The notes: generated by a model from the letters alone, not told the origin. A DNA stretch of 64,000 nucleotides from Chitinibacter sp. SCUT-21 (GCA_041874755.1 CP102611.1:3162001-3226000); one strand, 5' to 3'; counted from the stretch's first letter, positions 48,585-57,452 are shown. Made by a program: numbers and translations.

Positions 48585-49946
48585 ATGACTACACTCACTT
48601 GTTTTAAAGCCTATGACATCCGTGGCCAATTAGGCACTGAGCTAAACGAAGACATCGCTTACCGCATTGGCCGCGCCTATGGCGAATTTTTAAAGCCCAA
48701 ACGTATGGTCGTCGGTGGCGATGTGCGCCTGACTTCCGAATCGCTGAAAATGGCGCTGGCCAATGGCCTGATGGATGCTGGTTGCGATGTGATCGATATC
48801 GGAATGACGGGGACTGAGGAAGTCTACTTCGCCGCCTTCCATCTTGATGTGGATGGCGGGATCGAAGTCACTGCCAGCCATAATCCGATGGATTACAACG
48901 GTATGAAGCTGGTGAAGCGTGGCGCGGTACCGATTAGTGGCGATACTGGCCTGCGTGATATTCAGCGTTTAGCTGAAGAAAACAGCTTCCCAGCGGTGAC
49001 TACCCGTGGCAGCTTAAGCCAACAATCAATTTTGGCTGACTATGTGCAGCATTTGCTGGGCTATATCGATATTACTGCGCTGAAACCGCTCAAGATTGTC
49101 CTAAATGCGGGCAATGGCGCAGCGGGCCATGTGGTTGATGCGCTGGAAACGCAATTTGCCGCCGCCAATGTGCCAGTGCAATTTATCAAAGTGCATAACG
49201 AAGCCGATGGCACTTTCCCAAATGGCATCCCAAATCCATTGCTACCCGAAAACCGTGCCGACACCGCTGATGCTGTCAAAGCGCATGGCGCGGATCTGGG
49301 TATTGCATGGGATGGCGACTTTGATCGCTGTTTCCTGTTTGATGAAACGGGTGAATTTATCGAGGGGTATTATATTGTAGGGCTTTTAGCGAAAGCCTTT
49401 TTAGCTCATACCCCTGGTGCAAAGATCATTCACGATCCACGTCTGACTTGGAACACCATTGATATGGTCGAGCAGGCGGGCGGCGTAGCGATTCAAAGCA
49501 AAACCGGCCATGCCTTCATTAAAGAGCGTATGCGCAAAGAAGATGCAGTGTATGGCGGCGAAATGAGCGCGCATCATTACTTCCGCGATTTTGCCTACTG
49601 CGATAGCGGTATGATTCCATGGCTATTGGTCATCGAGCTGATGAGTCGTAGCGGGCAAAAACTCTCTGCGATGGTGAGCGAGCGTATTTCTGCCTTTCCA
49701 TCGTCCGGTGAGATCAACCGCGTCGTGCCCGATGCCAAAGCCGCTATTGCCAAAGTGCGCGCGGCGTATGAAGGCCAAGCGGTGGCCGTAGATGAAACCG
49801 ATGGTGTGAGTATGGATTTTGGTGCTTGGCGCTTTAATCTGCGCAGCAGCAATACCGAGCCGGTAATCCGTTTGAATGTAGAAAGCCGTGCTGATGTGGC
49901 ATTAATGCAGGAAAATACGAGTGCGATTCTTGCCTTGTTAGATTGA
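48585..49946 (+). CDS. manB: Phosphomannomutase
   Basis: A 453-residue alpha-D-phosphohexomutase interconverting mannose-6-phosphate and mannose-1-phosphate. The phosphoserine loop [11 protein letters not shown] contains Ser98; the Mg loop DGDFDRC is near 244, and the sugar loop [10 protein letters not shown] near 325. The C-terminal [12 protein letters not shown] binds phosphate. Length and N-terminus ([12 protein letters not shown]) match CpsG/ManB. Together with manC it supplies GDP-mannose. Confidence 0.96.
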   Translation: MTTLTCFKAYDIRGQLGTELNEDIAYRIGRAYGEFLKPKRMVVGGDVRLTSESLKMALANGLMDAGCDVIDIGMTGTEEVYFAAFHLDVDGGIEVTASHNPMDYNGMKLVKRGAVPISGDTGLRDIQRLAEENSFPAVTTRGSLSQQSILADYVQHLLGYIDITALKPLKIVLNAGNGAAGHVVDALETQFAAANVPVQFIKVHNEADGTFPNGIPNPLLPENRADTADAVKAHGADLGIAWDGDFDRCFLFDETGEFIEGYYIVGLLAKAFLAHTPGAKIIHDPRLTWNTIDMVEQAGGVAIQSKTGHAFIKERMRKEDAVYGGEMSAHHYFRDFAYCDSGMIPWLLVIELMSRSGQKLSAMVSERISAFPSSGEINRVVPDAKAAIAKVRAAYEGQAVAVDETDGVSMDFGAWRFNLRSSNTEPVIRLNVESRADVALMQENTSAILALLD

Positions 49947-49954
49947 GTTGGTGA

Positions 49955-50308
49955 ATGAAGAAAATCATTTGGCGGCTGGCTTTAGTGGCTAGCCTGCTAT
50001 TTTTATTAAGAACTTGGCTAGGCTTGCCAGAAGTACGGCAGTTGTATGCTGTTCCGCATGATAAATATGTGCACGTTGCGGTTTTCTTCTTAGTCCCTTG
50101 CCTTTTAACATGGATTGCGCGCTGGCCCATGTGGATATTGCTCTGCGTGCCAATATTTGGTGCGGGCGTAGAAGAATACCTACAGTCATTTGAGCCGGGC
50201 CGCAGCTGCGATTTTGCGGATTGGGAGGCGGGCGTGATTGGTGTTGTGGCGGCTTGTGTGCTGATCGCACTTTGGCGCTATTGGCAGCAATCGCGGATTA
50301 CTCGCTGA
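49955..50308 (+). CDS. VanZ-like small membrane protein
   Basis: A 117-residue protein with three or four hydrophobic helices. The conserved VanZ-like pattern is present: DKYVHVAVFFLV, then VEEYLQSFEPGRSCDFADWEAG (Glu and Asp motif). Proteins of this type commonly occur in exopolysaccharide and exosortase gene clusters, and their biochemical role is not established. It starts 8 bases after manB, so it is the last gene of the plus-strand operon. Confidence 0.8.
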   Translation: MKKIIWRLALVASLLFLLRTWLGLPEVRQLYAVPHDKYVHVAVFFLVPCLLTWIARWPMWILLCVPIFGAGVEEYLQSFEPGRSCDFADWEAGVIGVVAACVLIALWRYWQQSRITR

Positions 50309-50329
50309 TTGGCTTGACCGTTACTGAAA

Positions 50330-51037
50330 TTACATGGCCTGTTCGCGGGCCATTTTTTCTTTTAGCTCTTTCCAAAAGCGAATTTGGCTTGCTCCGCCTT
50401 TGCTTTGAGTGCTGCTGGTCCATAAATCGTCGTCATTAAAGCTATACACAGGCTCTAGGTCTGTGCGTTTAGACGCCAGCATAATGCTGCCGTTCAGGTT
50501 GTCCAAAATATAGGGCTCGGCTTCTGGGTTGGGGTACCAGGCGAGTACCATGTGGGCTTCATTTAATCGTAGCGCGCGCACATACACCATGCGCAGCTGG
50601 CCTACCGGGGCACCCAAATCGCGCAGGCTAAAATATTTAGCTGCGGCATAGTCTTCACAATCTCCCCCATTTGATCCCAACATCTCGATCGGCGTTGCCC
50701 AATAGTCTGTTTTACCCCAGTGTGCTTGATCAGATAAATAGGGCACTCGGTTGAAAAACGCATTGGTGTTTTTTAGTGCTTCTAATGTATTGGGGGTAAT
50801 CGTTTGCCATTGCTTTTCAACTTTTGGTTTTTGTTGCTGGATAATTTCTTGCCAGGCCATCAACCTTTGTGAAGCTGCGGCACCCCATTTTCTAGTAACG
50901 GCATTCAGTATATTACTTGAAAAATCGGTTAAACCGGCCCAAGTGCCACAGGCGGCAAGCATGATCGCGATTGCGACCAGCATCTGCGCAAGTTTGCCGC
51001 TAAGCCTTGGTTTGCCGATTTTGTTTGAAATCATCAT
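50330..51037 (-). CDS. LapG-like periplasmic cysteine peptidase (transglutaminase-like, C93)
   Basis: A 235-residue protein with an N-terminal membrane or signal helix (about 15-32) and a bacterial transglutaminase-like domain. The triad is readable: Cys127 (GGDCEDYAAAKY), His162 (EAHMVLAWY) and Asp179 (YILDN), with spacing close to LapG (35 and 17 residues). LapG cuts giant adhesins after a TAAG-type site near the N-terminus and is restrained by LapD and c-di-GMP; a LapD-like gene lies at 27033. The start overlaps the preceding TPR gene by 4 bases. Its place in a polysaccharide operon may mean a locus-specific target. Confidence 0.85.
   Translation of the reverse strand: MMISNKIGKPRLSGKLAQMLVAIAIMLAACGTWAGLTDFSSNILNAVTRKWGAAASQRLMAWQEIIQQQKPKVEKQWQTITPNTLEALKNTNAFFNRVPYLSDQAHWGKTDYWATPIEMLGSNGGDCEDYAAAKYFSLRDLGAPVGQLRMVYVRALRLNEAHMVLAWYPNPEAEPYILDNLNGSIMLASKRTDLEPVYSFNDDDLWTSSTQSKGGASQIRFWKELKEKMAREQAM
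50334..50360 (+). terminator. Terminator of the plus-strand operon
   Basis: ATGGCC (50334-50339) pairs with GGCCAT (50348-50353) and is followed by TTTTTCTTTT. It lies inside the 3' end of the convergent lapG-like gene. Confidence 0.55.
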
Positions 51038-51669
51038 TGTGCTAGGGTCGGAAAGTTGCGCCGCAATTGCTCAACCTGCTGGTTTTGTTTACTGCGTGCT
51101 TGGCTTTCTAAAGCTAAGGTTTCTTTACGCATTTGTGGGCTTAATTTATTCCAGCTTAAATAGGCTGCATTAAGCAGGGTAAGCTGTATATCTTCTTCAT
51201 GCGGTGCTAATTTTCGGCTCAAAAGAAAATAGTTTTCAAAATCTGGGTCATATTGCCCTAGATAGGCTTTAAATTGCACAATATTCGCCATGCTGTAATA
51301 GTTGTTTGCTTGTGCGTTCAGCGCTTTGTGAAAATATGCTATTGCTTGCTGATAGTGCGCGTGGCGTTCGATTTGGCTGAGCTTAGGGCCAAAACTTTGC
51401 AGAATATGCAGTTGCGCTAGTGCAATTGGATATTGCGCAAGCTGTGGGCAGGCATCGTTTGCTTGCTTCAAGATTTGCTCTGCGTTTAGCATTTCGTCGC
51501 TAGTCCGCGCTTGCTGTGGTTCTGCCAGCCAAGTTTGGATTTGTTTGCGCGCGCTGAGCGTTTGCAAATCATACCAAGCCAATTTCAAACTAGGCCCTAA
51601 AAATAAAAATCCAGCGCAAAGCACTATAAAGCCAATTGCAACAATAATAATTTTTAGGCGCAAATTCAT
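51034..51669 (-). CDS. TPR-like membrane-anchored protein of polysaccharide cluster (VpsP-like)
   Basis: A 211-residue protein with one N-terminal membrane helix (about 7-27) and a helical periplasmic part. The helix pairs around YPIALAQLHILQ, HYQQAIAYFHKALNAQANNYYSMANIV and DFENYFLLSRKLAPHEEDIQLTLLNAAYL look like TPR repeats. Its size and position beside the phosphatase and kinase resemble VpsP of Vibrio polysaccharide clusters, but this is a weak recollection. It overlaps both neighbours by 1-4 bases, implying coordinated translation. Confidence 0.6.
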   Translation of the reverse strand: MNLRLKIIIVAIGFIVLCAGFLFLGPSLKLAWYDLQTLSARKQIQTWLAEPQQARTSDEMLNAEQILKQANDACPQLAQYPIALAQLHILQSFGPKLSQIERHAHYQQAIAYFHKALNAQANNYYSMANIVQFKAYLGQYDPDFENYFLLSRKLAPHEEDIQLTLLNAAYLSWNKLSPQMRKETLALESQARSKQNQQVEQLRRNFPTLAQ

Positions 51670-52397
51670 TATCGCCCCGCAATAATTTGTTGTGGGTTTT
51701 CAATCATTAGCATATCTGCATAATCAGCCCCATGTTCTTTGGCGATTACATCGTAGGCCTGCTTTAGGTTTGGGGGGCGATATTGCACATTATGGCAATC
51801 ACTAGCGATGATGTGTACCCAATTGTTTTCGATCAGGTATTCCGCTGTTTTACGTGCAGTGTGGCCAAATTGATTCAGGATAGAACCCGCTGTTACTTGC
51901 AGCCAGCAACCCAGATTTAAGAATGTCTGCACCTTATCGGGCTGATTTTGCACAATGGTGTTGCGCTCTGGGTGGGCAATCAGTGGGCGAATTCCTAAAT
52001 TTAGAAAATGGCGGATCAAATTTTCACTACCCACAGGGATTAATTTATCTGGAAATTCAAGCAGCATGACTTTCATGCCGTCAACAGCGCCTAAAAAAGG
52101 AATCTGATCTTGTTCTAATAGGGGCAGAATATCATCGCCAATCCGCACTTCGCCACCCAAATGTACATCTAAGACAATTTTTTGGCTTGCTAAATGTAAT
52201 TTAAAAATTTCGATGTCGCAAAGCAATTGCTGTTTCTGATTGTTCCAGCGAGCGGGGTAGATGTGGGGGGTCAGTACTGCACTGTTTATGCCGTTTTTCA
52301 CTGCCAATTGTGCTAGTGAAAGAGCAGATTCCATATTGCTAGGGCCATCATCAATACCCGGTAAGATGTGGCAATGTAAATCGATCATTTGATGCAA
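51669..52397 (-). CDS. CpsB/CapC-type (PHP) tyrosine-protein phosphatase
   Basis: A 242-residue metal-dependent phosphatase of the PHP fold. The N-terminal metal motif MIDLHCHILPGIDDGP (His8, His10), LTPHIYP, the GGEVRIGDD segment, PLIAHPERN and the C-terminal SDCHN are all present. In Gram-positive bacteria CpsB/YwqE removes phosphate from the BY-kinase; here it would act on the Wzc-type kinase encoded upstream. No low-molecular-weight phosphatase (Wzb) is visible in the locus, so this probably replaces it. First ATG 52397 has AAGG 8 bases before. Confidence 0.92.
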   Translation of the reverse strand: MHQMIDLHCHILPGIDDGPSNMESALSLAQLAVKNGINSAVLTPHIYPARWNNQKQQLLCDIEIFKLHLASQKIVLDVHLGGEVRIGDDILPLLEQDQIPFLGAVDGMKVMLLEFPDKLIPVGSENLIRHFLNLGIRPLIAHPERNTIVQNQPDKVQTFLNLGCWLQVTAGSILNQFGHTARKTAEYLIENNWVHIIASDCHNVQYRPPNLKQAYDVIAKEHGADYADMLMIENPQQIIAGR

Positions 52398-52435
52398 GTT
52401 ACCTTATTCTGTGGCCTTTCAAACGCCCTAATACA

Positions 52436-52463
52436 ATGGGGCAACTGCTAACAGTTGCCCCAT
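52436..52463. other. Strong intergenic hairpin between kinase and phosphatase genes
   Basis: ATGGGGCAACTG (52436-52447) pairs perfectly with CAGTTGCCCCAT (52452-52463) around CTAA. No U-run follows on the minus strand, so it is not a standard terminator; it may protect mRNA or lower downstream expression. Confidence 0.7.
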
Positions 52464-52486
52464 TAATGTGCTTTAAGAGTTAATCC

Positions 52487-54661
52487 TTAGCTGCCATAGG
52501 TCTGGCCATATTGACCATACGCGCCATAATGGCTGTGGTAGCGTTCTGCTTTTTTAAAGTCTAGATGGCTTAAGGTTACACCCATAACATGCCCACCCGC
52601 TTGTGCAACGCGCTGCAAATTGCGTTTTGCAAGTGGGTATGGCGTTTCTTGTGCGCGTGTAACAAAAATTGTATCAGTGCACATTGGCGCTAAAATCAAT
52701 GGATCACTAACCAACGCCACCGGTGGGCCATCCATCACAATCATCTCAAACTGCTGGTTTAATGCATCAAGCAATTCTGTAAATCGATGCGACATTAAAA
52801 TTTCTAAGGAATTAGGCGGAATATCGCCGCTGCTGATGCACACTAGCTTGCTATCTGGCACTGTTTGCAGGCATTCGCTGAGCGTTGCCGTACCCGCTAC
52901 TAAATTACTTAAACCTTTGGCTGCAGGATTTAGGCCCAACTTGCGAGCTAAACCGGGCTTGCGCAAATCTGCATCAATAATCAGCGTTGGGCGCGTGCTA
53001 GCCAAAGAGAGTGCTAAATTGGTGGCAAAAGTCGTTTTGCCTTCATTAGGTACACTCGAAGTAATGAGAACTTTACGCTGTTTTGCATCAATCGAAGATA
53101 GTGCAACGCCTGTACGTGCCGTGTAGATGGCTTCTGAGTAAATTGATTTCGCTTCTTTGATAACCAGCTTGCCATTGTCTGAGGCTTGTTTCTTACCCAG
53201 CAGCGGTAGGGCGGTTAACAGGGGATAGCCCAGCAAGCGTTCTACATCATCACTGCTGTTGATGGTGTTGTTCAAGCGATCTAGCAAAATAGAAGCTGCA
53301 GATGCCGTTAACAAACCAAGCAAAAATGCCATCAGAATGATTTGCGCTTTTTTAGGTTTAATCGGTTTATCTGGCAATGCCGCATTATCCATAATGCGGG
53401 CAATTGCAGATTGCAAGTCCTGTGCAGCAGAAGTTTCTTTCGCACGCTCAACAAAGCTTTCATACACTTGGCGATTGGCTGCAGCTTCACGCTCAAGCAC
53501 ACCTAGCTGAACTTCTTTGCGATTCAAATTCGATACAGCGCCACGAGCTTGACCCAATACACCCGAAATGGCGTTTTCGGTTCCCACTGCGGCTTGGTAG
53601 GCTTGGCGTAAACTGCCAACAACTGCATCAATTTGGCGTTTTGAATTCGCTTTTGCTGCTTTTAGTTCACCTTCTGCTTGCACCATGCGTGGATGCTCAA
53701 CGCCATACCGTTGCGAAAGTTCTGATACTTTGCGTTCTGCTTCGGCTTCCTGTCTCTTTGCATCCGCAACCTGTGGGTTGGTAATTACGGCTGGAATCGA
53801 GCTATAGTCGCCATTTTTAACTCCGATCACTTGGTTGTATGCGTTTTCGGCTTCGGCTCGCTTCATCTTTGCTGCAATCAACTGTTCAGTAGAATTGCTA
53901 ATTTGAGCAGCCGCACCACCTTGCGCTTCTTTGCCCAATGAAATAATGCCATTGGCTTCGCGATATTGCTGCAATGCTTTCTCAGAAGCATCCAATTTTT
54001 GGCGTAAACCACCTAAACGCTCGTTCAGCCATTTGGCGGCGTTTTGTGCCATCTGCATGCGCGCGTCGCGATCATCCTCGATGTACATTTCCGCTAGTTT
54101 ATTTGGTACGGCTGCAGCAATTTTTGGGTCTGTGCTGGTAAAGCTGATTTTGGCTAATTGGCTTAAGCGCACCAATTCAACGTCTAAGCTTGCTGAAAAG
54201 GCTGGATAGATCGCCGCAGCAAGGCTTTCTTCGGTCCATACTGGCTGTTTTTCTTGGGCAGAAGTCAGATATTGCGACCAGAAAGGCTTTTCTTGCTTGC
54301 GCGGGTCGTATTCTGGATTTTCCCAAAGTTTTAACGCTTTAATCGTTTTAATTGCTAAATCGCGTGATTTTAAAATTTCAGCTTGAGTTTGGAAGTATTC
54401 GCGATTTGCTGAAACGCCAGAATAGACCTCTTCAACTGACAAAATCTTTTGTCGGCTAGATTCAATCAGAATCGTTGTGGTCGATCGATAAGATGGCGCA
54501 ATAGAAAATACGATCGCCGTAGCAACGGCGGCCACGGTGATCGCGAATAGAATAATTTTCCATTTACGTTTGTTTAAGCTGCGCCAATATTCAAGCAATG
54601 GGTTTGGCTCTGACACGTTGGTATTCACCACTGTGCCAAGTCGGCTTTGTGTTTGGTTCAT
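52487..54661 (-). CDS. Wzc-type polysaccharide co-polymerase and tyrosine autokinase
   Basis: A 724-residue inner-membrane protein that controls chain length and export. A Wzz domain with first membrane helix (about 36-55), a long coiled-coil periplasmic region (about 190-430), a second helix (about 440-460) and a cytoplasmic BY-kinase follow in order. Kinase motifs: Walker A VPNEGKTT 537-544, Walker A' IIDADLR 561-567, Walker B IVMDGPP 641-647. The C-terminus has a tyrosine cluster (Tyr708, 712, 715, 718, 722) for autophosphorylation. It pairs with the Wza-like exporter upstream and the PHP phosphatase downstream. Confidence 0.95.
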   Translation of the reverse strand: MNQTQSRLGTVVNTNVSEPNPLLEYWRSLNKRKWKIILFAITVAAVATAIVFSIAPSYRSTTTILIESSRQKILSVEEVYSGVSANREYFQTQAEILKSRDLAIKTIKALKLWENPEYDPRKQEKPFWSQYLTSAQEKQPVWTEESLAAAIYPAFSASLDVELVRLSQLAKISFTSTDPKIAAAVPNKLAEMYIEDDRDARMQMAQNAAKWLNERLGGLRQKLDASEKALQQYREANGIISLGKEAQGGAAAQISNSTEQLIAAKMKRAEAENAYNQVIGVKNGDYSSIPAVITNPQVADAKRQEAEAERKVSELSQRYGVEHPRMVQAEGELKAAKANSKRQIDAVVGSLRQAYQAAVGTENAISGVLGQARGAVSNLNRKEVQLGVLEREAAANRQVYESFVERAKETSAAQDLQSAIARIMDNAALPDKPIKPKKAQIILMAFLLGLLTASAASILLDRLNNTINSSDDVERLLGYPLLTALPLLGKKQASDNGKLVIKEAKSIYSEAIYTARTGVALSSIDAKQRKVLITSSVPNEGKTTFATNLALSLASTRPTLIIDADLRKPGLARKLGLNPAAKGLSNLVAGTATLSECLQTVPDSKLVCISSGDIPPNSLEILMSHRFTELLDALNQQFEMIVMDGPPVALVSDPLILAPMCTDTIFVTRAQETPYPLAKRNLQRVAQAGGHVMGVTLSHLDFKKAERYHSHYGAYGQYGQTYGS

Positions 54662-54704
54662 GCGGATTATTTCCTTCCCACAACAGTTAATGCTAGATGT
54701 TTAA

Positions 54705-55388
54705 TTAGAAAAAACTATCTTGCACTGTAATAATGTCGCCAGGGTAAATGGGGCTATTGAGGTCAACCTTTTGTGCGGATTGATTAGGATCATCAGCGCG
54801 GATGACAAAGATTTTATCTTTGGAAGCGCGTTCCTTAAATCCACCCGCTAAAGCAATCGCCTTTAAAACGGTCAAACCTGGTCGGTATGGAAACCCACCA
54901 CCGTTGTAAACCATGCCATTGATGTAATACGGGCGATATTCATCGATCAATACCGCTACGCGTGGATTGACCAAGTATTTACCGCGCAAGCCTTCGGTTA
55001 TTAGACGTTGTAAATCACCAGTCGTCATGCCTTTAATGACAATTTCGCCAATCACTGGGTACTGCAGAGTACCAGCATCGGTGAGTTTGATGCGTTCACG
55101 GCTAAGTTCGTCTTCACCAAATACGCGAATGGTGACCACATCACCTGCGCCTAGCTTGTAATTGGATAAGCCTGATGTTGAGCTGCTACTCAAATGATCG
55201 GCGGTTGGTGCCACATCAGTTTTGGTAGCTTGCGGTGTGGGCTCAGGCGAATCGAAAAGGCCTGCATGTGCTGTTTGAATTAAAAGCACAATGCATGTGA
55301 GGGCGATACAAAGCCATTGAAACTGCAGCTTATGCTGCAATTTCAATGGCAAAAACGACAAATTTTTATGCATTAGTTCGTTTTTCAC
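54705..55388 (-). CDS. Wza-type polysaccharide export protein (short form)
   Basis: A 227-residue exported protein with a signal peptide (hydrophobic core near 27-38, cleavage after AHA). The Poly_export domain YKLGAGDVVTIRVFGEDELS is followed by one SLBB-type domain (YYINGMVYNGGGFPYRPGLTVLKAIALAGGF). There is no lipobox and it lacks the C-terminal amphipathic helix of E. coli Wza, so another protein probably forms the outer-membrane pore; the barrel protein upstream is the obvious candidate. The start may be GTG 55388 or ATG 55373; neither has a strong ribosome site. Confidence 0.92.
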   Translation of the reverse strand: MKNELMHKNLSFLPLKLQHKLQFQWLCIALTCIVLLIQTAHAGLFDSPEPTPQATKTDVAPTADHLSSSSTSGLSNYKLGAGDVVTIRVFGEDELSRERIKLTDAGTLQYPVIGEIVIKGMTTGDLQRLITEGLRGKYLVNPRVAVLIDEYRPYYINGMVYNGGGFPYRPGLTVLKAIALAGGFKERASKDKIFVIRADDPNQSAQKVDLNSPIYPGDIITVQDSFF

Positions 55389-55417
55389 TTATTGACGGAT
55401 AATAAGAAAACTAAGAA

Positions 55418-56701
55418 TCAGAGCGATCCGCTGAAATTTAGCATATAAATAGCGCGATCGTAGTTTTCGGTGCGGATGTTGGAGTCGCGATTTTCAAAGC
55501 GAATTTCCGCGCCAGTTTTCAGCCAGCGCGTCACTTTGTAATCAAGACCAAGCGCCATATTTAAAGTATCGTCGTTACGGATGCTGCCTACATAGTCACT
55601 CATGGTGTAGCTTGCCGTTGCACGACTACTAATGAAGTTACTCCATGCATGATTCCACGTCAATGAGAAGATATCTTCAAGTAAGTAGTCGCCCAAGCCT
55701 GTTGATTCTGATGTAGTTCGCGTTGCTGTCAAATCAAGGCTGCTGTAGGTACGTGGCATGAAACGTAGCATGGCTTCGTAGCTAAAGCCGCGGAAATCTT
55801 TTTTAGTTGGATCGTCAAAATCTTTTGATTGCATACCCAATTTTACGGTGCCGAGGAAGTAGGCGTCAGCATCCCAATTTGCACCAGCATATAAGCGATA
55901 TTCATCACTGTTTTGTTGTTCTGGCCGAACATCATAATTGATGTCTTGGTAGCGAGCCTCAAGCAATAGTCGCGTTTTAGGCGCAATCCTGTAGAAGAAA
56001 CGGCCAGATAAGGCCAGAGTTTCTTGATCCTGAGAGGCTGTTGTTTGGCGATTATTTAGGTAATCTTTATTAATGAACGTTGCGTCTGCCTCAATACGGC
56101 CAGTTGCATCTTGTGCGCCATAACCAATTAGACCTCGAATCATATATTGGCGGTACTCATCAGGGCTTTTGCTGCGGCTATCAGTTGAACCAACCTGATC
56201 TTCTGCCTGGATTACGTTCGCAAATACCACTGAGCTTAGACGCGCGGAGTAATTATTTTGCGCTTGAAATTGCAACTCATTGCTATCGGTATTGTTCGAT
56301 TTACTATCGAAGTAACGGACGAAGCGACCATTGTAGCCAACTACATATCGATCACCGTTGTTAGCTAGATCAGCGACGATTGATGGAGCGATCAAAGTGC
56401 CTGCAGAGCTAATTTCATTGTCTGCCGCACGCGTGATGTTGTCATCGTATCCAAAGCTAACGCCAAGCATCGGATATACATAAAATGGGCCAGCTTCAAT
56501 AGGGGCTGGATTTTGTCGACCTGTGTCCGCAAATTCTTTAGCACTAAAGCTCGGCTTTACTTGAGTGGAATTGGGGGATGCTAACTGCTGTTCAATCTCG
56601 GCACTTGAAAGTTGTTTCGGCTGCTCATCGGCATAGCTCGTGATTGCCGTGAGACTCAAGGCGGCAGCAACTGCTTGTGTCATTAAACTGAGTTTTGTCA
56701 T
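55418..56701 (-). CDS. Outer-membrane beta-barrel protein of the export operon
   Basis: A 427-residue exported protein. A signal peptide (about 1-24, cleavage after SYA) and a polar N-terminal section are followed by about 14-18 amphipathic strands from GPFYVYPMLGVSFGYDDNI onward, ending in the typical aromatic-poor but hydrophobic strand YMLNFSGSL. It resembles the BBP2-type outer-membrane barrels found with short Wza-like proteins in EPS clusters. Likely the outer-membrane channel or a partner of the exporter. First gene of the minus-strand operon; its promoter region holds the palindrome at 56747. Confidence 0.85.
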   Translation of the reverse strand: MTKLSLMTQAVAAALSLTAITSYADEQPKQLSSAEIEQQLASPNSTQVKPSFSAKEFADTGRQNPAPIEAGPFYVYPMLGVSFGYDDNITRAADNEISSAGTLIAPSIVADLANNGDRYVVGYNGRFVRYFDSKSNNTDSNELQFQAQNNYSARLSSVVFANVIQAEDQVGSTDSRSKSPDEYRQYMIRGLIGYGAQDATGRIEADATFINKDYLNNRQTTASQDQETLALSGRFFYRIAPKTRLLLEARYQDINYDVRPEQQNSDEYRLYAGANWDADAYFLGTVKLGMQSKDFDDPTKKDFRGFSYEAMLRFMPRTYSSLDLTATRTTSESTGLGDYLLEDIFSLTWNHAWSNFISSRATASYTMSDYVGSIRNDDTLNMALGLDYKVTRWLKTGAEIRFENRDSNIRTENYDRAIYMLNFSGSL

Positions 56702-56732
56702 TTAGTAGGCACCTAGGGTCTTGAAATTTTGT

Positions 56733-56738
56733 TTTATA
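56733..56738 (-). promoter_or_regulatory. Candidate -10 of the export operon
   Basis: TATAAA on the minus strand, 32 bases before the ATG of the barrel gene. No consensus -35 is present; the palindrome at 56747-56782 occupies that position, suggesting activator-dependent or repressed transcription. Confidence 0.45.
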
Positions 56739-56746
56739 CCGTTCTA

Positions 56747-56782
56747 ATCAGATAAATGATCTAATGATTAGTATTATCTGAT
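56747..56782. promoter_or_regulatory. 36-base palindromic operator candidate
   Basis: ATCAGATAA (56747-56755) is mirrored exactly by TTATCTGAT (56774-56782). Inside lies a second near-concentric palindrome, CTAATGATTAG (56761-56771). It covers the -35 region of the export operon and looks like a binding site for a dimeric regulator. Confidence 0.65.
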
Positions 56783-56957
56783 GTATGCAGAAAGGTAACT
56801 TAAAATATGGCGCGATTCTACCTAGAAAAAAAACTCCTGCCTATATCCATTTAGCAGTTTATGCAATGATCTGTTGCTCAAATATTTATTAGAATTTAAT
56901 GATTTAACTTCGATTTGATCTTTTTTTTTAAAGCTTTCAAGAAAATTGGTATTGCTT

Positions 56958-57452
56958 TCATCTTCGACCACCACCTCGATTAGGCCAGTGGGCGAAACGC
57001 CAGTCTTGGTATGATTTGGCTTCGGCAAAACCCAGCGCATCTTCGGGAAAGTTAGCGGTTTTGAGTGGTTTTTTTGGAGACTTGCTGGCTACTCCGACAA
57101 AGCCACCGCCTGGTGCTCCGATATAGGTCCAATCATCATCGGTGATAGGGTCTTTGTAGGCTTTGCGTAAATAGCGCTTAGGAAAGGGGACGCGCGGGTC
57201 TTGTACTAGATCTTGCAGTGTTTTGGGGTAGGCGGTTTGTGGGTTGTCGCCGATATTGTTTTCGGTATAGCGTTTTACGGCTGTTTTGATTTCAGCCCCA
57301 ATTCGCAGTAATTCTTCTTCTTTGCTGCGCTGAATACGGTTTTGCCACGCTTCACCCACTTGCGCCAGATAGATACTCATAATGAGCACCATCATCAAGG
57401 CCCACATATAGGCAAAGCCTTGTTGCTGGTGGGCAAAACGCTGCTTGCTCAC
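56958..57452 (-). CDS. Type II secretion pseudopilin-like protein
   Basis: A protein of about 164 residues with a prepilin-like N-terminus: basic leader, then QGFAYMWALMMVLIMSIYLA, where cleavage after Gly would leave Phe. The fifth-position Glu of true pilins is absent (FAYMW), so export by the prepilin pathway is less certain. The following helix is typical of pseudopilins (RSKEEELLRIGAEIKTAVKRY), then DPRVPFPKRYLRKAYKDPIT resembles GspG-family C-terminal parts. GTG 57452 is proposed because it starts just after the upstream stop; longer starts (57542, 57482) would overlap that gene. Third of three pilin-like genes. Confidence 0.7.
   Translation of the reverse strand: MSKQRFAHQQQGFAYMWALMMVLIMSIYLAQVGEAWQNRIQRSKEEELLRIGAEIKTAVKRYTENNIGDNPQTAYPKTLQDLVQDPRVPFPKRYLRKAYKDPITDDDWTYIGAPGGGFVGVASKSPKKPLKTANFPEDALGFAEAKSYQDWRFAHWPNRGGGRR

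Noticed and set aside
56822..57040. 72-residue minus-strand frame
   Set aside because: It mostly overlaps the end of the third pseudopilin gene in another frame, has no ribosome site, and the part beyond that gene is low-complexity.
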